This document shows positions 9,212 through 19,126 of a stretch of DNA of 64,000 nucleotides, in pieces. Numbering within the stretch: the stretch's first letter is position 1; the number at the start of each line of letters is the position of its first letter. The translations under genes were made by a program, and so were the position numbers. Source of the stretch: Rhodoblastus acidophilus (lineage in GTDB: Bacteria; Pseudomonadota; Alphaproteobacteria; Rhizobiales; Beijerinckiaceae); contig NZ_FYDG01000004.1 in the NCBI RefSeq assembly GCF_900187365.1, forward strand, positions 284,698 through 348,697, written 5' to 3'. The notes under the pieces are model-generated. The model searched no databases. It saw nothing but the letters and a program-made list of their open reading frames with translations, and was not told the DNA's origin.

Positions 9212-10000
9212 TTAACTCACCGCGAGAATCACGTGATTGGCGTCGAACTCCGCGGCCGCCCGCCCGCCCGGCTCCAGCCGCAGCGCCTCGACGGTTTCGC
9301 GCGGCGTCACCACGTAAAGCGTCTTGCCATGCCCGATGTCGAGGTGAATTTCGCTGTTGCGCTCCGCGTCGGTGCGCGCCTTCACCTCGCCGACGAAGTG
9401 ATTGCGCCCGACCTCGGCGCGCTCGACCGGCGCAAGACGGATGAACGAGGACTTGACCAGCGCCAGCGCCCGGCGCCCCGGCGCGAGTTGCAGATCGTCG
9501 GTGGCCTCATTGGTGACGATGGCGTGGATCTGCTGGTCGAGCGCGACGCTCAACGTCACCTCGACATCGACCGGCCAGCGCCGCACCGCCGTGACTTCGG
9601 TCTGAAACACGTTTCGCGCGCTCACCCGGGCGCCGACGGTCCAGAGCAGCGCCTCCTCCTGGCCCTCAAGCCCCTCTTCGGCGATGAGGTTCGAGATGCG
9701 CGACAGCTTTTCCTCAAGCCGGTGAAAGGTGGCGATCAGGCGCAGCCCCTCCGGCGTCACTTCGGCGCCGCCGCCGGAGCGGCCGCCGGGCCGGGTGTGG
9801 AACGCCGGCGTCGGCAACAGATTGTTGACCGCGTTCACCGAATCCCAGGCCGTCTTGTAGCTGAAGCCCGTGGCCTTGGCCGCCTTGGCGATGCTGCCGA
9901 ATTCCGCGACCTTCTCCAGCAGCTTGATGCGGTCGCGCCCCACCAGGAAGCGCCCGCCGCCATGCAGCGCCAACAATGCGTCGATCTTGTTTTCCGTCAT
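9212..10000 (-). CDS. modE: Molybdate-responsive regulator ModE
   Basis: Transcription factor that senses molybdate; 262 residues, the length of E. coli ModE. An N-terminal winged helix (GSIAKAAKATGFSYKTAWDS, about 35-55) precedes two molybdate-binding TOBE domains (about 125-190 with SARNVF, and 195-260 with VKSSFIRL and GKTLYVVTP). The start is set at the ATG at 10000, matching family length; a longer frame upstream has no family similarity. The modABC transporter it usually controls is not in the window. Confidence 0.9.
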   Translation of the reverse strand: MTENKIDALLALHGGGRFLVGRDRIKLLEKVAEFGSIAKAAKATGFSYKTAWDSVNAVNNLLPTPAFHTRPGGRSGGGAEVTPEGLRLIATFHRLEEKLSRISNLIAEEGLEGQEEALLWTVGARVSARNVFQTEVTAVRRWPVDVEVTLSVALDQQIHAIVTNEATDDLQLAPGRRALALVKSSFIRLAPVERAEVGRNHFVGEVKARTDAERNSEIHLDIGHGKTLYVVTPRETVEALRLEPGGRAAAEFDANHVILAVS

Positions 10001-10269
10001 GCGCCCAAGGCCCTGTCGCGTCGCGCGATCCCTATTGCCTAGCACGATTCCGACCCATGACGGAAATTGTTCCACGATCGGCGCACGACCGCCCTCCCGG
10101 CGCAGGACCGGCCTTTTTCCGCGTTTTTGCAGGGCCTTGATAAGTTTTGTTACGCTACCGTCATTTATCGGGCGTTGCGTAAAGACGCGCGAAACTTTTT
10201 GGTCCTACACCTGTCCCGCGCAGACGGCCAAGCTCTGGCTGTCCTCCGTGATTTCAACTGGGGCGAAAT

Positions 10270-10431
10270 ATGCGATTGCTCAAATCTTTTCTCTGTGACG
10301 ATTCCGGCGCGACGGCTATCGAATACGGCTTGATCGCCGCGTTGATTTCGGTTGTCGCCATTGCGACGCTGACCACCGTCGGCACCAAGCTGAATGCAAA
10401 ATTCGTGAGAATTTCGAACGGCCTCAACTGA
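10270..10431 (+). CDS. Flp/Fap-type pilin (orphan)
   Basis: A 53-residue type IVb prepilin. After a short leader (MRLLKSFLCDDSGATAIEYG) comes the conserved G-A-T-A-I-E-Y block used in prepilin processing, with the +5 glutamate, then a single hydrophobic helix (LIAALISVVAIATLTTVG). Flp pilins build tight-adherence pili, but no tad/cpa assembly genes are in the window, so its partners must be elsewhere. A strong intrinsic terminator follows 52 bp downstream, supporting a monocistronic transcript. Confidence 0.9.
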   Translation: MRLLKSFLCDDSGATAIEYGLIAALISVVAIATLTTVGTKLNAKFVRISNGLN

Positions 10432-10483
10432 GCCGGAACCGCCGCCGCGCGGGTCCCGAACCCTCACAGAGTCAAACCTTGGG

Positions 10484-10519
10484 CGCGCGCCTCGCGGGGC
10501 GCGCGTTTTCGTTTTTATT
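10484..10519 (+). terminator. Intrinsic terminator after the Flp pilin gene
   Basis: A perfect 8-bp GC stem (CGCGCGCC/GGCGCGCG) with a 6-nt loop, followed at once by TTTTCGTTTTTATTTTT. Its position suits termination of the pilin transcript. Confidence 0.85.
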
Positions 10520-11358
10520 TTTCGCCCAAGCGAGGGCCGAATTCGCGGCCGCGCCCACCCCCGTTCGCGCGCGAAGGCTTCGGGATCGGGGCGCGCGCGC
10601 CATTTTCCAAGGCCTTGGCGCCGCCAAACTTTTCAGTTGACGGCGTAAAAAAAAGTGGCAGTATTCATGTATTGCAGCCTCGATTGAAAGACGTGCGAAG
10701 CCGCTTTCAAGATGAGGTCAGCGCCCAGGGCTACGAACCCGACCGGCCGCAATGAACTGATCGTTCCCCGCAAGCTTGGTTTCGAGACTTAAAACGCCAC
10801 GGATCCCTTGCGTATCGACCCTCTGACCTGGAGCCCCGATCCACTTGGCGTGGACGCGGCTGGAAAGATGGAACGGGAGCATGCCTCCACCGCAGTACAC
10901 ATCCAACTTTGGCCCTTGATGGGCGAAATGCACGCAAATCTTGCGCGCTTCGAGGATATGCAGCTAATCGAAGGGAGTAGCAGATCAGAAAGCCCAACGT
11001 AGCCCATACGCGGTTAAAAGCCGCATAAGTTTCTGATTTTTATCGGAATTCGCCATTGAGCGAATATAGGCCCCGTTCGCAGCATGCGACGGGGCCGTCG
11101 CTTTTTCAGAGGGCGTCTTGGGTTGGTTGCGCAGCGACGAAACGCTGGCGTGGACTTCCATGGACACAGTCGCCAAGCCCCTGCCCGGCCCAAGCATCCT
11201 GCCACAATCGACGCCCCATCCAGCGTCCGCGCCCGTCGCAAAGCGAACCGCGGCGGGATGGATCGCGTGGCCGCCGCCCCTGGAGGGCAGAGGCAATTCC
11301 CGACCACGCCAACCCCATTAATACTTCATTAAACCGCTGAATACTTCCAAGACCGGCT
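10520..11358. other. Gene-free region with lower GC content
   Basis: About 840 bp with no gene I can support. The overlapping short frames on both strands share no start, ribosome site or recognisable family, and the composition from about 10630 to 11060 is visibly less GC-rich than the surroundings. An intrinsic terminator-like hairpin at 11069-11106 on the plus strand hints that something upstream, possibly a small RNA, is transcribed rightward. I looked for tRNA, tmRNA, RNase P, SRP and 6S signatures and saw none. A decayed gene or a mobile-element remnant is also possible. Confidence 0.6.
11069..11106 (+). terminator. Terminator-like hairpin in the gene-free region
   Basis: Stem GGCCCCG/CGGGGCC continued by TCGC/GCGA across a single bulged T, with loop AGCAT. 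Four bases later comes CTTTTT. It resembles a Rho-independent terminator on the plus strand but has no annotated gene upstream. Confidence 0.6.
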
Positions 11359-11811
11359 TCAGACGCCAAAAATCTGATCGGCGCGCGCTTCGAAGGCGGA
11401 CGAAAACTTGCGAAACGCGGCGTCGAACATGCCGCCCATCAGCGTCGCCAACATGCGGTTGCGGAATTCATAAGCGATGAAGAATTCCACCCGACAGGCG
11501 CCGGGACCGGCCTCCGCGAATGTCCAGCGGTTTTCCAGATGGCTGAACGGCCCATCGACATAGGTGACGTCAATGCGGCGCGCCGCGCGGTTCAGCACGA
11601 CGCGGCTGGTGAAGCGCTCGCGGACGGCCTTGTAGCCGACCTCCATTTCCGAGACGAACGCCTCGGTTCCGTCCGAATTCTGGAAGCGGCGCTTGATCCT
11701 GATGTTGACGCACAGCGGCACGAATTGGGGGTAGGATTCGACGTCGGCCACCAGATCGAACATCTGCTCGGGCGCGTGTTTCACCACATGGCTGGTGCGG
11801 AACGAAGGCAT
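11359..11811 (-). CDS. COQ10/RatA-family START-domain protein
   Basis: A 150-residue single START/SRPBCC-fold protein. Motifs typical of the family are the opening HVVKHAPEQMFDLVADVESYPQFVPLC, then VDGPFSHLENRWTF and a C-terminal helix (FRKFSSAFEARADQIFG). Homologues bind ubiquinone and support respiration (Coq10); the E. coli member is called RatA. In alphaproteobacteria it typically follows lipA, as here, where its ATG lies one base after the lipA stop. The ubiquinone role is more likely than toxin activity, but the sequence alone does not prove it. Confidence 0.88.
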   Translation of the reverse strand: MPSFRTSHVVKHAPEQMFDLVADVESYPQFVPLCVNIRIKRRFQNSDGTEAFVSEMEVGYKAVRERFTSRVVLNRAARRIDVTYVDGPFSHLENRWTFAEAGPGACRVEFFIAYEFRNRMLATLMGGMFDAAFRKFSSAFEARADQIFGV

Positions 11812-11812
11812 G

Positions 11813-12799
11813 TCAGGCGTCCTCTCCCCGCCGTTTCGCGCGCAGCCTGGCGAAATCCTCGCCGGCGTGATGCGAGGAGCGGGTCAGCGGCGAGGCCGAG
11901 ACCAGCAGAAACCCCTTGGAATAGGCGACGGTTTCATAGGCCTTGAACGCGTCGGGCGTCACGAATTCCTTGACCGGAAAGTGTTTTTTGGTCGGCTGCA
12001 GGTATTGGCCGATGGTGAGAAAATCGACGTCGGCCGAGCGCATGTCGTCCATCAGTTGCAGCACTTCGTTGCGGGTCTCGCCCAGGCCCACCATGATGCC
12101 GGACTTGGTGAAAATCTCCGGATCGAGTTCCTTCGCCTTTTGCAGCAGGCGCAGCGAGTGGAAATAGCGCGCGCCCGGCCGCACGTCGAGATAGTTGGAC
12201 GGCACGGTTTCAAGATTATGGTTGAACACATCCGGCTTGGCCGCCACAACAATTTCGAGCGCGCCGGGCTTGCGCAGGAAGTCGGGGGTCAGCACTTCGA
12301 TGGTGGTGTCGGGGCTGAGACGGCGGATGGCGGCGATGGTGGCGGCGAAATGCGCGGCGCCGCCATCGGCGAGATCGTCGCGATCGACCGAAGTGACCAC
12401 CACATGCCGCAGGCCGAGTTTCGCGGTGGCTTCGCCGATATGCGCGGGCTCGGCGGGGTCGAGCGCATGGGGCAGGCCGGTGGCGACATTGCAGAAGGCG
12501 CAGGCGCGGGTGCAGATTTCGCCCATGATCATGAAGGTGGCGTGCTTCCGGTCCCAACACTCGCCCTGATTTGGGCAATTGGCCTCCTCGCACACCGTGG
12601 CCAGCTTGTTGGCCTTGAGGATGGAGCGGGTTTCGGCCCACCCGGCCGAACCGGGCGCCTTGACGCGAATCCAGTCCGGCTTGCGCGCCACCGGCTGATC
12701 CGGCCGATGGGCTTTTTCGGGATGGCGCGGGCGCTCGTCGCCTCCGTTCGGGGCATCTTTGCGCGGGTCGGAATTGAGCAGGTCGATCACGACAGGCAT
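11813..12799 (-). CDS. lipA: Lipoyl synthase
   Basis: Radical SAM enzyme that inserts two sulfur atoms into octanoyl groups on lipoyl domains. Both iron-sulfur clusters are visible: the auxiliary-cluster cysteines C70, C75, C81 (CX4CX5C) and the SAM-cluster cysteines C96, C100, C103 (CX3CX2C). The start at 12799 ([14 protein letters not shown]) aligns with other alphaproteobacterial LipA; in-frame ATGs at 12820 and 12844 are possible but have no better ribosome site. 328 residues. It lies downstream of the pyruvate dehydrogenase genes, whose lipoyl domains are its substrates, and is coupled to the Coq10-like gene. Confidence 0.95.
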   Translation of the reverse strand: MPVVIDLLNSDPRKDAPNGGDERPRHPEKAHRPDQPVARKPDWIRVKAPGSAGWAETRSILKANKLATVCEEANCPNQGECWDRKHATFMIMGEICTRACAFCNVATGLPHALDPAEPAHIGEATAKLGLRHVVVTSVDRDDLADGGAAHFAATIAAIRRLSPDTTIEVLTPDFLRKPGALEIVVAAKPDVFNHNLETVPSNYLDVRPGARYFHSLRLLQKAKELDPEIFTKSGIMVGLGETRNEVLQLMDDMRSADVDFLTIGQYLQPTKKHFPVKEFVTPDAFKAYETVAYSKGFLLVSASPLTRSSHHAGEDFARLRAKRRGEDA

Positions 12800-12857
12800 G
12801 GTGCAAGGTTCCGTTGTCATTCTGTCATGCGCGGCCAAGGTCATTCTGTCAAATGGC

Positions 12858-13145
12858 TCAATTGATTGGCGGCGGCTCGAACGACACGCGGTCGAGCCCG
12901 GCCTCCAGCGCGACGCGCAGTTCGGCCAGCGCCTCCCCGGCGCTCATCTCGGTTTCCTGCGCATAGACCTGCGCCACCTGCATCGCCAGTTCGGCCAGCA
13001 GGCGGCCCCACATGTCCGGTTGCTCGAAGGCGCGCTGCATCGAAAGCGTCAACGCGCCATTGCAGATGAACAAACGCAGGATTTCGGCCCCGCCATGTTC
13101 TTCGACATCAGGAGGCACGGACAATTCGATCTTTTCGTGCGACAT
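12858..13145 (-). CDS. DUF5076-family protein
   Basis: A 95-residue acidic protein of unknown function. It begins at the ATG at 13145 with AGGAAA just upstream and has the family-like blocks [38 protein letters not shown] and [12 protein letters not shown]. The predicted fold is mostly helical without a signal peptide or membrane segment. It lies between pdhB and lipA. I believe relatives occur near pyruvate dehydrogenase genes in other Rhizobiales, which would suggest a link to that complex, but no activity is known to me. Confidence 0.75.
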   Translation of the reverse strand: MSHEKIELSVPPDVEEHGGAEILRLFICNGALTLSMQRAFEQPDMWGRLLAELAMQVAQVYAQETEMSAGEALAELRVALEAGLDRVSFEPPPIN

Positions 13146-13200
13146 CAACTTTCCTTTGCGCGCAACCGATGCGACGCGCTCGCCAGGGCGCCGCACGCTA

Positions 13201-13254
13201 AAGCATGATCCCGAAAATCGGCAAAGCGGTTTTCGGACAAGATCACGCTCAAAC
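13201..13254. repeat. Dispersed palindromic repeat (Rhizobiales type)
   Basis: An imperfect palindrome with arms GATCCCGAAAA and TTTTCGGACAAGATC around AAGCGG. This GATC-CCGAAAA...TTTTCGG-GATC pattern is one I recognise as a repeated intergenic element in many Rhizobiales genomes. It lies between pdhB and the DUF5076 gene. Confidence 0.65.
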
Positions 13255-13328
13255 AAACGCTCTCAAGCCTGTTTGGCGAACTCCGGTCGGCCGGACAGAC
13301 TCCAGATTCCTGTTTTCACTTATGTTCT

Positions 13329-14645
13329 TCATGTGAATAGACATCCGCTTCGCTTGAAACCGCTGTGGAGGACGGCCTCCAGCGCCGCCAGCACATCGCC
13401 CAGCTGCGGCCGCGCCATCTCCTCCAGATTGGCCGCATAGGGCGCGGGAACATCCTTCGCCGTCACACGGCGAACCGGGGCGCGCAGCTTTTCGAACGCC
13501 TCCTCCATCAGCCGCGCGGCGATTTCGGCGCCAATGCCGCCCCGGGGCCAGCCCTCCTCGACCACCACGCAGCGGCCCGTCCGGCCCACGGACTCGAGCA
13601 CACAGCCCATGTCGAGCGGCCGCAACGTCCGTAAATCCACCACCTCGACATTGACGCCCCGCCCCGCCAATTGTTCCGCCGCCTGCAAAGCCAAAGCGAC
13701 GCCCCGCGAAAACGCCACCAGCGTCGCATCCTCGCCCCGCCGCGCGATCGCGGCGACGCCGATGTCCACCAGGGCTTCGGGGTCGTCAGGCGCGTCGAAC
13801 GATTCGCCGTAAAGACGTTCGTGTTCGAGGAAGACCACGGGGTTGGGATCGCGGATCGCCGCCTTGAGCAGCCCCTTGGCGTCGGCGGCGGTATAGGGCG
13901 CCACCACCTTGAGGCCGGGCACATGGGCGAACCAGGCGGCGTAATCCTGGGCGTGCTGGGCGCCGACGCGGGCGCTCGCCCCGTTCGGCCCCCGGAACAC
14001 GATGGGGCAATTCAGCGCGCCGCCGGACATGTAAAGGGTTTTCGCCGCCGAATTGACGATGTGGTCGAGCGCCTGCAGCACGAAATTGAACGACATGAAT
14101 TCGATCACCGGCTTCAAGCCGGCGAAAGCCGCGCCGACGCCGAGACCGGCGAAAGCGTGTTCGACAATGGGCGCGTCCACCACCCGTTTGGGGCCGAATT
14201 CTTCCAGCAACCCCTGCGTGACCCTGAAACTGCCCTGATAGGCGCCGATCTCCTCGCCGAGCAGGAAGACGTCGGGGTCCCTGCGCATTTCCTCGGCCAG
14301 CGCCTGACGCAAGGCTTCGCGCACGGTGAGACGCGGCCGCGCGCGCTCGGGCGCCGTTTTGGCCTTGGCCGTCGGCGCGGCGGCGGGCGCCGGCCGCGGC
14401 GCCGGCGCGATGGCGGCGATGGGGGCGCCCACCGCGACATTTTCGCCCTCGGCGGCGAGGCGCCGCAGCAGCACGCCGCTTTCGGCCGCCTCGACCTCCA
14501 TGGTCGCCTTGTCCGTCTCGACTTCGGCGAGAATGTCGCCGGCCGCCACGGCCGCGCCCTCCTCCACCAGCCAGCGGACCAGCGTTCCCGACTTCATCTT
14601 CGGCGACAGGGCGGGCATCAGCACATGGGTGGCGGGGGCGGTCAT
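13329..14645 (-). CDS. pdhB: Pyruvate dehydrogenase E1 beta subunit with N-terminal lipoyl domain
   Basis: Beta subunit of the E1 component, which decarboxylates pyruvate using thiamin diphosphate. Residues 1-80 form a lipoyl domain with the modifiable lysine K46 in ETDKATMEVE, as is usual for alphaproteobacterial PdhB. A short Ala/Pro linker follows, then the transketolase-like pyrimidine-binding domain (LTVREALRQALAEEM, DAPIVEHAFAGLGVGAA) and the C-terminal transketolase domain. The last 12 or so residues (HSGFKRSGCLFT) look like an unusual tail. The usual next genes, pdhC (E2) and lpdA (E3), do not follow; a repeat and the DUF5076 gene come instead. It starts 7 bp after pdhA. Confidence 0.93.
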   Translation of the reverse strand: MTAPATHVLMPALSPKMKSGTLVRWLVEEGAAVAAGDILAEVETDKATMEVEAAESGVLLRRLAAEGENVAVGAPIAAIAPAPRPAPAAAPTAKAKTAPERARPRLTVREALRQALAEEMRRDPDVFLLGEEIGAYQGSFRVTQGLLEEFGPKRVVDAPIVEHAFAGLGVGAAFAGLKPVIEFMSFNFVLQALDHIVNSAAKTLYMSGGALNCPIVFRGPNGASARVGAQHAQDYAAWFAHVPGLKVVAPYTAADAKGLLKAAIRDPNPVVFLEHERLYGESFDAPDDPEALVDIGVAAIARRGEDATLVAFSRGVALALQAAEQLAGRGVNVEVVDLRTLRPLDMGCVLESVGRTGRCVVVEEGWPRGGIGAEIAARLMEEAFEKLRAPVRRVTAKDVPAPYAANLEEMARPQLGDVLAALEAVLHSGFKRSGCLFT

Positions 14646-14652
14646 GAGGCCA

Positions 14653-15621
14653 TCACAGCAGAATATCGGTCATGAGATCGGCGCGGACCGGCTCGGCGCC
14701 GCGCGAGGCGGCTTCGGCGGCGTCGGCGACCCGCATGCGGATTTCGGCGTCCATCCGCCGCAACTCGGCCTCCCCGGCGAGGCCGGCGTCGAGGATTTCG
14801 GTGCGCAGCCGCTCGATCGGATCGGGCGCGGGCGCGAGCTTCTTGTCGCCGCCGCGATATTTGCCGGGTTCGGCTTCGGAATGGCCGCGATAGCGCTGGG
14901 TGCGCATTTCCAGCAGCGTCGGGCCATGGCCGGCGCGCGCCCATTCCAGCGCCCGCGCGCCGGCGTCGCGCACCGAGGCCAGGCACATGCCGTCGACCTC
15001 CTCGCCGGGGATGCGGAACGCCGCGCCACGGTCGGCCAAAGCCGGGCGGTTCCAGTCGTCGCCGCGATTGTTCTCGATCACATAGACGATGGGCAGCGAC
15101 CAGCGATGCGCCATCGCCAGGCTCTCCGCGAACTGGCCCTGATCGGCGGCGCCGTCGCCCAAAAAGGTCATGCACACCTTGCCGTCGCCGCGATAGGCGC
15201 TGGCGAAGGCCAGCCCGGTTCCGATCGAGGCCTGGGCGGCGACAATGCCGTGGCCGCCGTAAAAATCCAGTTCGGGGGCGAACATGTGGATCGAGCCGCC
15301 CTTGCCGCGCGACAGGCCGTCGCGGCGCCCGGCCAGTTCGGCCATGACGGCGGCCGGATCGGCGCCGGCGGCGAGCAGATGGCCGTGCATGCGATAGGAG
15401 GCGATGAAAGGATCGCCCGGCCGGGCCGCCTGCCTCATGCCCAGCGCGATGGCCTCCTGGCCGATGCACAAATGGCAGAATCCGCCGATCAGGCCCATGG
15501 CGAACATTTGCCCGGCCCGTTCCTCGAAACGGCGAATGAACAGCATGGCGCGCAAGCTCGACAGCAGGTCGCTCGCCATGAATTCCGCCCGCCGGTCGCC
15601 TGCGTGCGGTTGCGTCGCCAT
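14653..15621 (-). CDS. pdhA: Pyruvate dehydrogenase E1 alpha subunit
   Basis: Alpha subunit of the E1 heterotetramer, 322 residues. The thiamin-diphosphate motif is clear (GDGAADQGQ followed by VIENN), as are the substrate-channel blocks RRFEERAGQMFAMGLIGGF, GQEA and RMHGH. RYRGHSEAEPGKYR corresponds to the regulatory loop. After ENN, the usual stretch of the YAMGTS type is replaced by RGDDWNRPA, so one active-site loop is atypical. Other 2-oxoacid or acetoin dehydrogenase E1 alphas are possible, but the lipoyl-domain-bearing PdhB partner and the eno-ftsB context favour pyruvate dehydrogenase. Confidence 0.88.
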   Translation of the reverse strand: MATQPHAGDRRAEFMASDLLSSLRAMLFIRRFEERAGQMFAMGLIGGFCHLCIGQEAIALGMRQAARPGDPFIASYRMHGHLLAAGADPAAVMAELAGRRDGLSRGKGGSIHMFAPELDFYGGHGIVAAQASIGTGLAFASAYRGDGKVCMTFLGDGAADQGQFAESLAMAHRWSLPIVYVIENNRGDDWNRPALADRGAAFRIPGEEVDGMCLASVRDAGARALEWARAGHGPTLLEMRTQRYRGHSEAEPGKYRGGDKKLAPAPDPIERLRTEILDAGLAGEAELRRMDAEIRMRVADAAEAASRGAEPVRADLMTDILL

Positions 15622-15690
15622 TTTGCCTCCTGAAACGGCGTCGAATCCTTGCGGAAGCCTAGCAGAAGCGCCGAGAAAGGCGAGAGGCCC

Positions 15691-16041
15691 TCAGCGGCGC
15701 GTGGTGGAGCCGGTGGTCTCGCCGCTGACCGGGGCGAGGAAGATCATCAGGTCGTTCTTGCCGACGTGATCGAGCAGGGTGCGGGCCTGTTCGTCGAGCA
15801 GGTCGCGGTCGATTTCCGGCCCGCGCAACAGGGCGATGCGGTTGCGCCAATAGTCTTCCTCGGCGCGGACGGCCCTCAGCTTGGTGTCGATGGCCGCCAT
15901 TTCCTTGCGGGTCGCCGCATCAGCCTCCAGGCCGCGCTGGCCGCGCGCCGCCTGCCAGATGAAATACGACCCCACCACGCCGGAAAAGACGTAGAAGGCC
16001 AAGGGGATAAGAATGGCGGCGAGACGCGTGCGGACAACCAT
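15691..16041 (-). CDS. ftsB: Septum formation initiator FtsB/DivIC family
   Basis: A 116-residue bitopic membrane protein of the divisome. It has a short cytoplasmic N-terminus, one membrane helix (about 8-29), a periplasmic coiled coil (about 33-70, RGLEADAATRKEMAAIDTKLRAVR) and the family's C-terminal region with LDEQARTLLDHVGKNDLMIF. The position between eno and pdhA is the standard alphaproteobacterial neighbourhood. The 67-residue gene upstream is divergent, and the thrE-like pair separates this gene from eno. Confidence 0.88.
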   Translation of the reverse strand: MVVRTRLAAILIPLAFYVFSGVVGSYFIWQAARGQRGLEADAATRKEMAAIDTKLRAVRAEEDYWRNRIALLRGPEIDRDLLDEQARTLLDHVGKNDLMIFLAPVSGETTGSTTRR

Positions 16042-16178
16042 GGCGCATCCTCGCGTCTTTTGGTGAAGCGCGCGTTAACGCCGGGCGGCGCCAAAGTTGA
16101 AACTTTGACCGAAGCCCGGGGCGATTGTTCCATCGTGCGACGATCCGCCCCGGATTCCGCTCAAAAGGAGAGTCCGCC

Positions 16179-16382
16179 ATGGCCAGTCTGGGATTTTCGG
16201 TCGAACGCAAAGCGCCCGCTCCCCGTCGCGGCGACGCGCGCCTGCGTCGGTCGCCGCGCCGCGAGGAGAACGACGGCCGCTTCGTTTTGGGGATGATCGC
16301 GCTCGGCCTGTCGCTGCTCGCCGCCGGGGCCTGGCACGACCAGGCGCGCCTCGTTCTCGCACGGGTCGCCGGACTTTTCTGA
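16179..16382 (+). CDS. Small single-span membrane protein, unknown
   Basis: 67 residues with a strong ribosome site (AAAGGAG, 8 bases before the ATG at 16179). The first ~38 residues are basic and Arg/Pro-rich, followed by one hydrophobic helix (FVLGMIALGLSLLAAGAW), so the N-terminus is predicted inside. No family is recognised. It is divergent from ftsB and its end converges on the exporter pair. Reading-frame composition fits coding, but the function is open. Confidence 0.6.
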   Translation: MASLGFSVERKAPAPRRGDARLRRSPRREENDGRFVLGMIALGLSLLAAGAWHDQARLVLARVAGLF

Positions 16383-16395
16383 CCGGCGCGCGGCG

Positions 16396-16872
16396 TCAGA
16401 AGCCGCGCCGACGTGCGAGATGCGACGGAATCGCCAACCCCGCGCCAATGGCGCCAAGCGTGAAGATGAAGCGCAGCATCGCCTGAAGCGAAGGCAGGAT
16501 GGCGGCCTCGGCGTTGACCGCCTCGGACGCCGAAATGGTGAAGAAACCCAGCAGCGCCTCGTTGAGAAACGCGCCGGGCACCATGGGGATGCAGCCCGCC
16601 AGCGCGATGGCCTGCGCCGCCGCGCCAAGGCCGCGCAGACCGATCAGGGCGACGCTGGCGGTCGCCAGCGCAGCAACGAAGGTGGCGCCTTCGAGAGTCC
16701 AATGCGCGTCGAGGCCCAGCGTGCGAACGGCCAGCGCGAACGCCCCAGCGCCGGCGCAAAGCGCCAGGCTGCGCGGGCCGAAATTGAACAAGACGCCAAA
16801 GCCGGCCGCCGCGAGGCCGCCGAAAAACGCCTGATGCAGGACGATGCGCGCCTGGGCGGCCAGATCGATCAT
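16396..16872 (-). CDS. Threonine/serine exporter family, small subunit (ThrE2/YjjB-like)
   Basis: A 158-residue hydrophobic protein with about five membrane helices, matching the C-terminal half of ThrE-type exporters (PF12821/YjjB-like). The start is the ATG at 16872, which overlaps the stop of the upstream subunit by 4 bp (ATGA), indicating coupled synthesis. In Corynebacterium ThrE both halves are one protein; in E. coli (YjjP/YjjB) and here they are split. The YjjP/YjjB relative exports succinate, so threonine/serine is a family-level guess. Confidence 0.78.
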   Translation of the reverse strand: MIDLAAQARIVLHQAFFGGLAAAGFGVLFNFGPRSLALCAGAGAFALAVRTLGLDAHWTLEGATFVAALATASVALIGLRGLGAAAQAIALAGCIPMVPGAFLNEALLGFFTISASEAVNAEAAILPSLQAMLRFIFTLGAIGAGLAIPSHLARRRGF

Positions 16873-17687
16873 GCGCCCGCTCGCAAAAGGCCCTGCGCGC
16901 ACCAGATTCCCGTGGCGGCGAAGACCATCATCATGCCCACCGCGACCGCCCGCGCGCTGCCGACGGTCGGATAGCCCTCCATGATGTCGGTCTGGGCGTT
17001 GGTCGCGGGAACGCCGGGCACCAGCAGCAGACTCGCCGCGATGGTCGCCATGTCGACGCTGGCCGAGCCGAGCAGGCGCGCGCCCCAGCCCCCGATCGAA
17101 CCGGCCACGAAGGCGACCAGGGCCGAGATGACGAAAGGATTGACGCCCCGCACCACCAGCCGGCGCCGCATGTCCTGCCCGATCGTCCCGCCGAGCAGGA
17201 CAGCGGCGAAGGCCGGCCCGTCGACGCCAAGCAGGCGTCCGAACGCGGCGCAGGCGCCCCCCGTCGCCAGCGCCACCAGCCAAACGGGGTGACGCGGCGT
17301 TTCGCGGATCAGGCGATCCAGATCGCCGTTGACCGAGGCGACCGTTCCGCCTTTTTCCGCCACGCGCGCGGCCAGCGCGCGCACGGCCATGTCAAGCCGA
17401 TGATTGACGCCGTGGCCGCCGACCGAGATCATGCGCGTGATGGTGGTCTGTTCGGCTGAGACCGTCAGCCCGATCGAGGCATAGCCGACGCGCACGCCGA
17501 TAATGCCGGCGCCCAGCCCGCGCGCCGTCATCGTCACCCCCAGACGGGTGACGCTGACGCTCGCGCCGCATTCCATCAGCGCGCGTCCGACGCGCAAGGC
17601 GGCGTTGGCGATCCGTTCAAGATCGCGATGACGCATGCGGACCGGGTCCGCATCGTCCTCGTCCAACTCGTCCCGCACCCCCGACAC
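16869..17687 (-). CDS. Threonine/serine exporter family, large subunit (ThrE/YjjP-like)
   Basis: 272 residues of the DUF1212/ThrE family (PF06738). A cytoplasmic N-terminal domain (RIANAALRVGRALMECGASV, then GVRVGYASIGLTVS) precedes about five membrane helices (from LVALATGGACAAFGRLLG onward). PGVPATNAQTDIMEG is a conserved block of the family. A GTG at 17687 is the earliest start after eno; an ATG at 17636 is an alternative, and neither has a strong ribosome site. It lies 16 bp after eno and may be read from the same transcript. Confidence 0.78.
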   Translation of the reverse strand: MSGVRDELDEDDADPVRMRHRDLERIANAALRVGRALMECGASVSVTRLGVTMTARGLGAGIIGVRVGYASIGLTVSAEQTTITRMISVGGHGVNHRLDMAVRALAARVAEKGGTVASVNGDLDRLIRETPRHPVWLVALATGGACAAFGRLLGVDGPAFAAVLLGGTIGQDMRRRLVVRGVNPFVISALVAFVAGSIGGWGARLLGSASVDMATIAASLLLVPGVPATNAQTDIMEGYPTVGSARAVAVGMMMVFAATGIWCAQGLLRAGA

Positions 17688-17703
17688 GCGGCGATGGACG
17701 GTC

Positions 17704-19101
<1,398 letters not shown>

Positions 19102-19126
19102 CTATTGCTGCGCCAAAGAGGTTCCC

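Noticed and set aside
10718..11307. Several overlapping 60-100 codon frames on both strands
   Set aside because: No ribosome sites, no family resemblance, and mutually overlapping in several frames; treated as non-coding.
13146..13256. Upstream extension of the DUF5076 gene to 13256
   Set aside because: The added residues come from the dispersed repeat and there is a good ribosome site at the internal ATG 13145.
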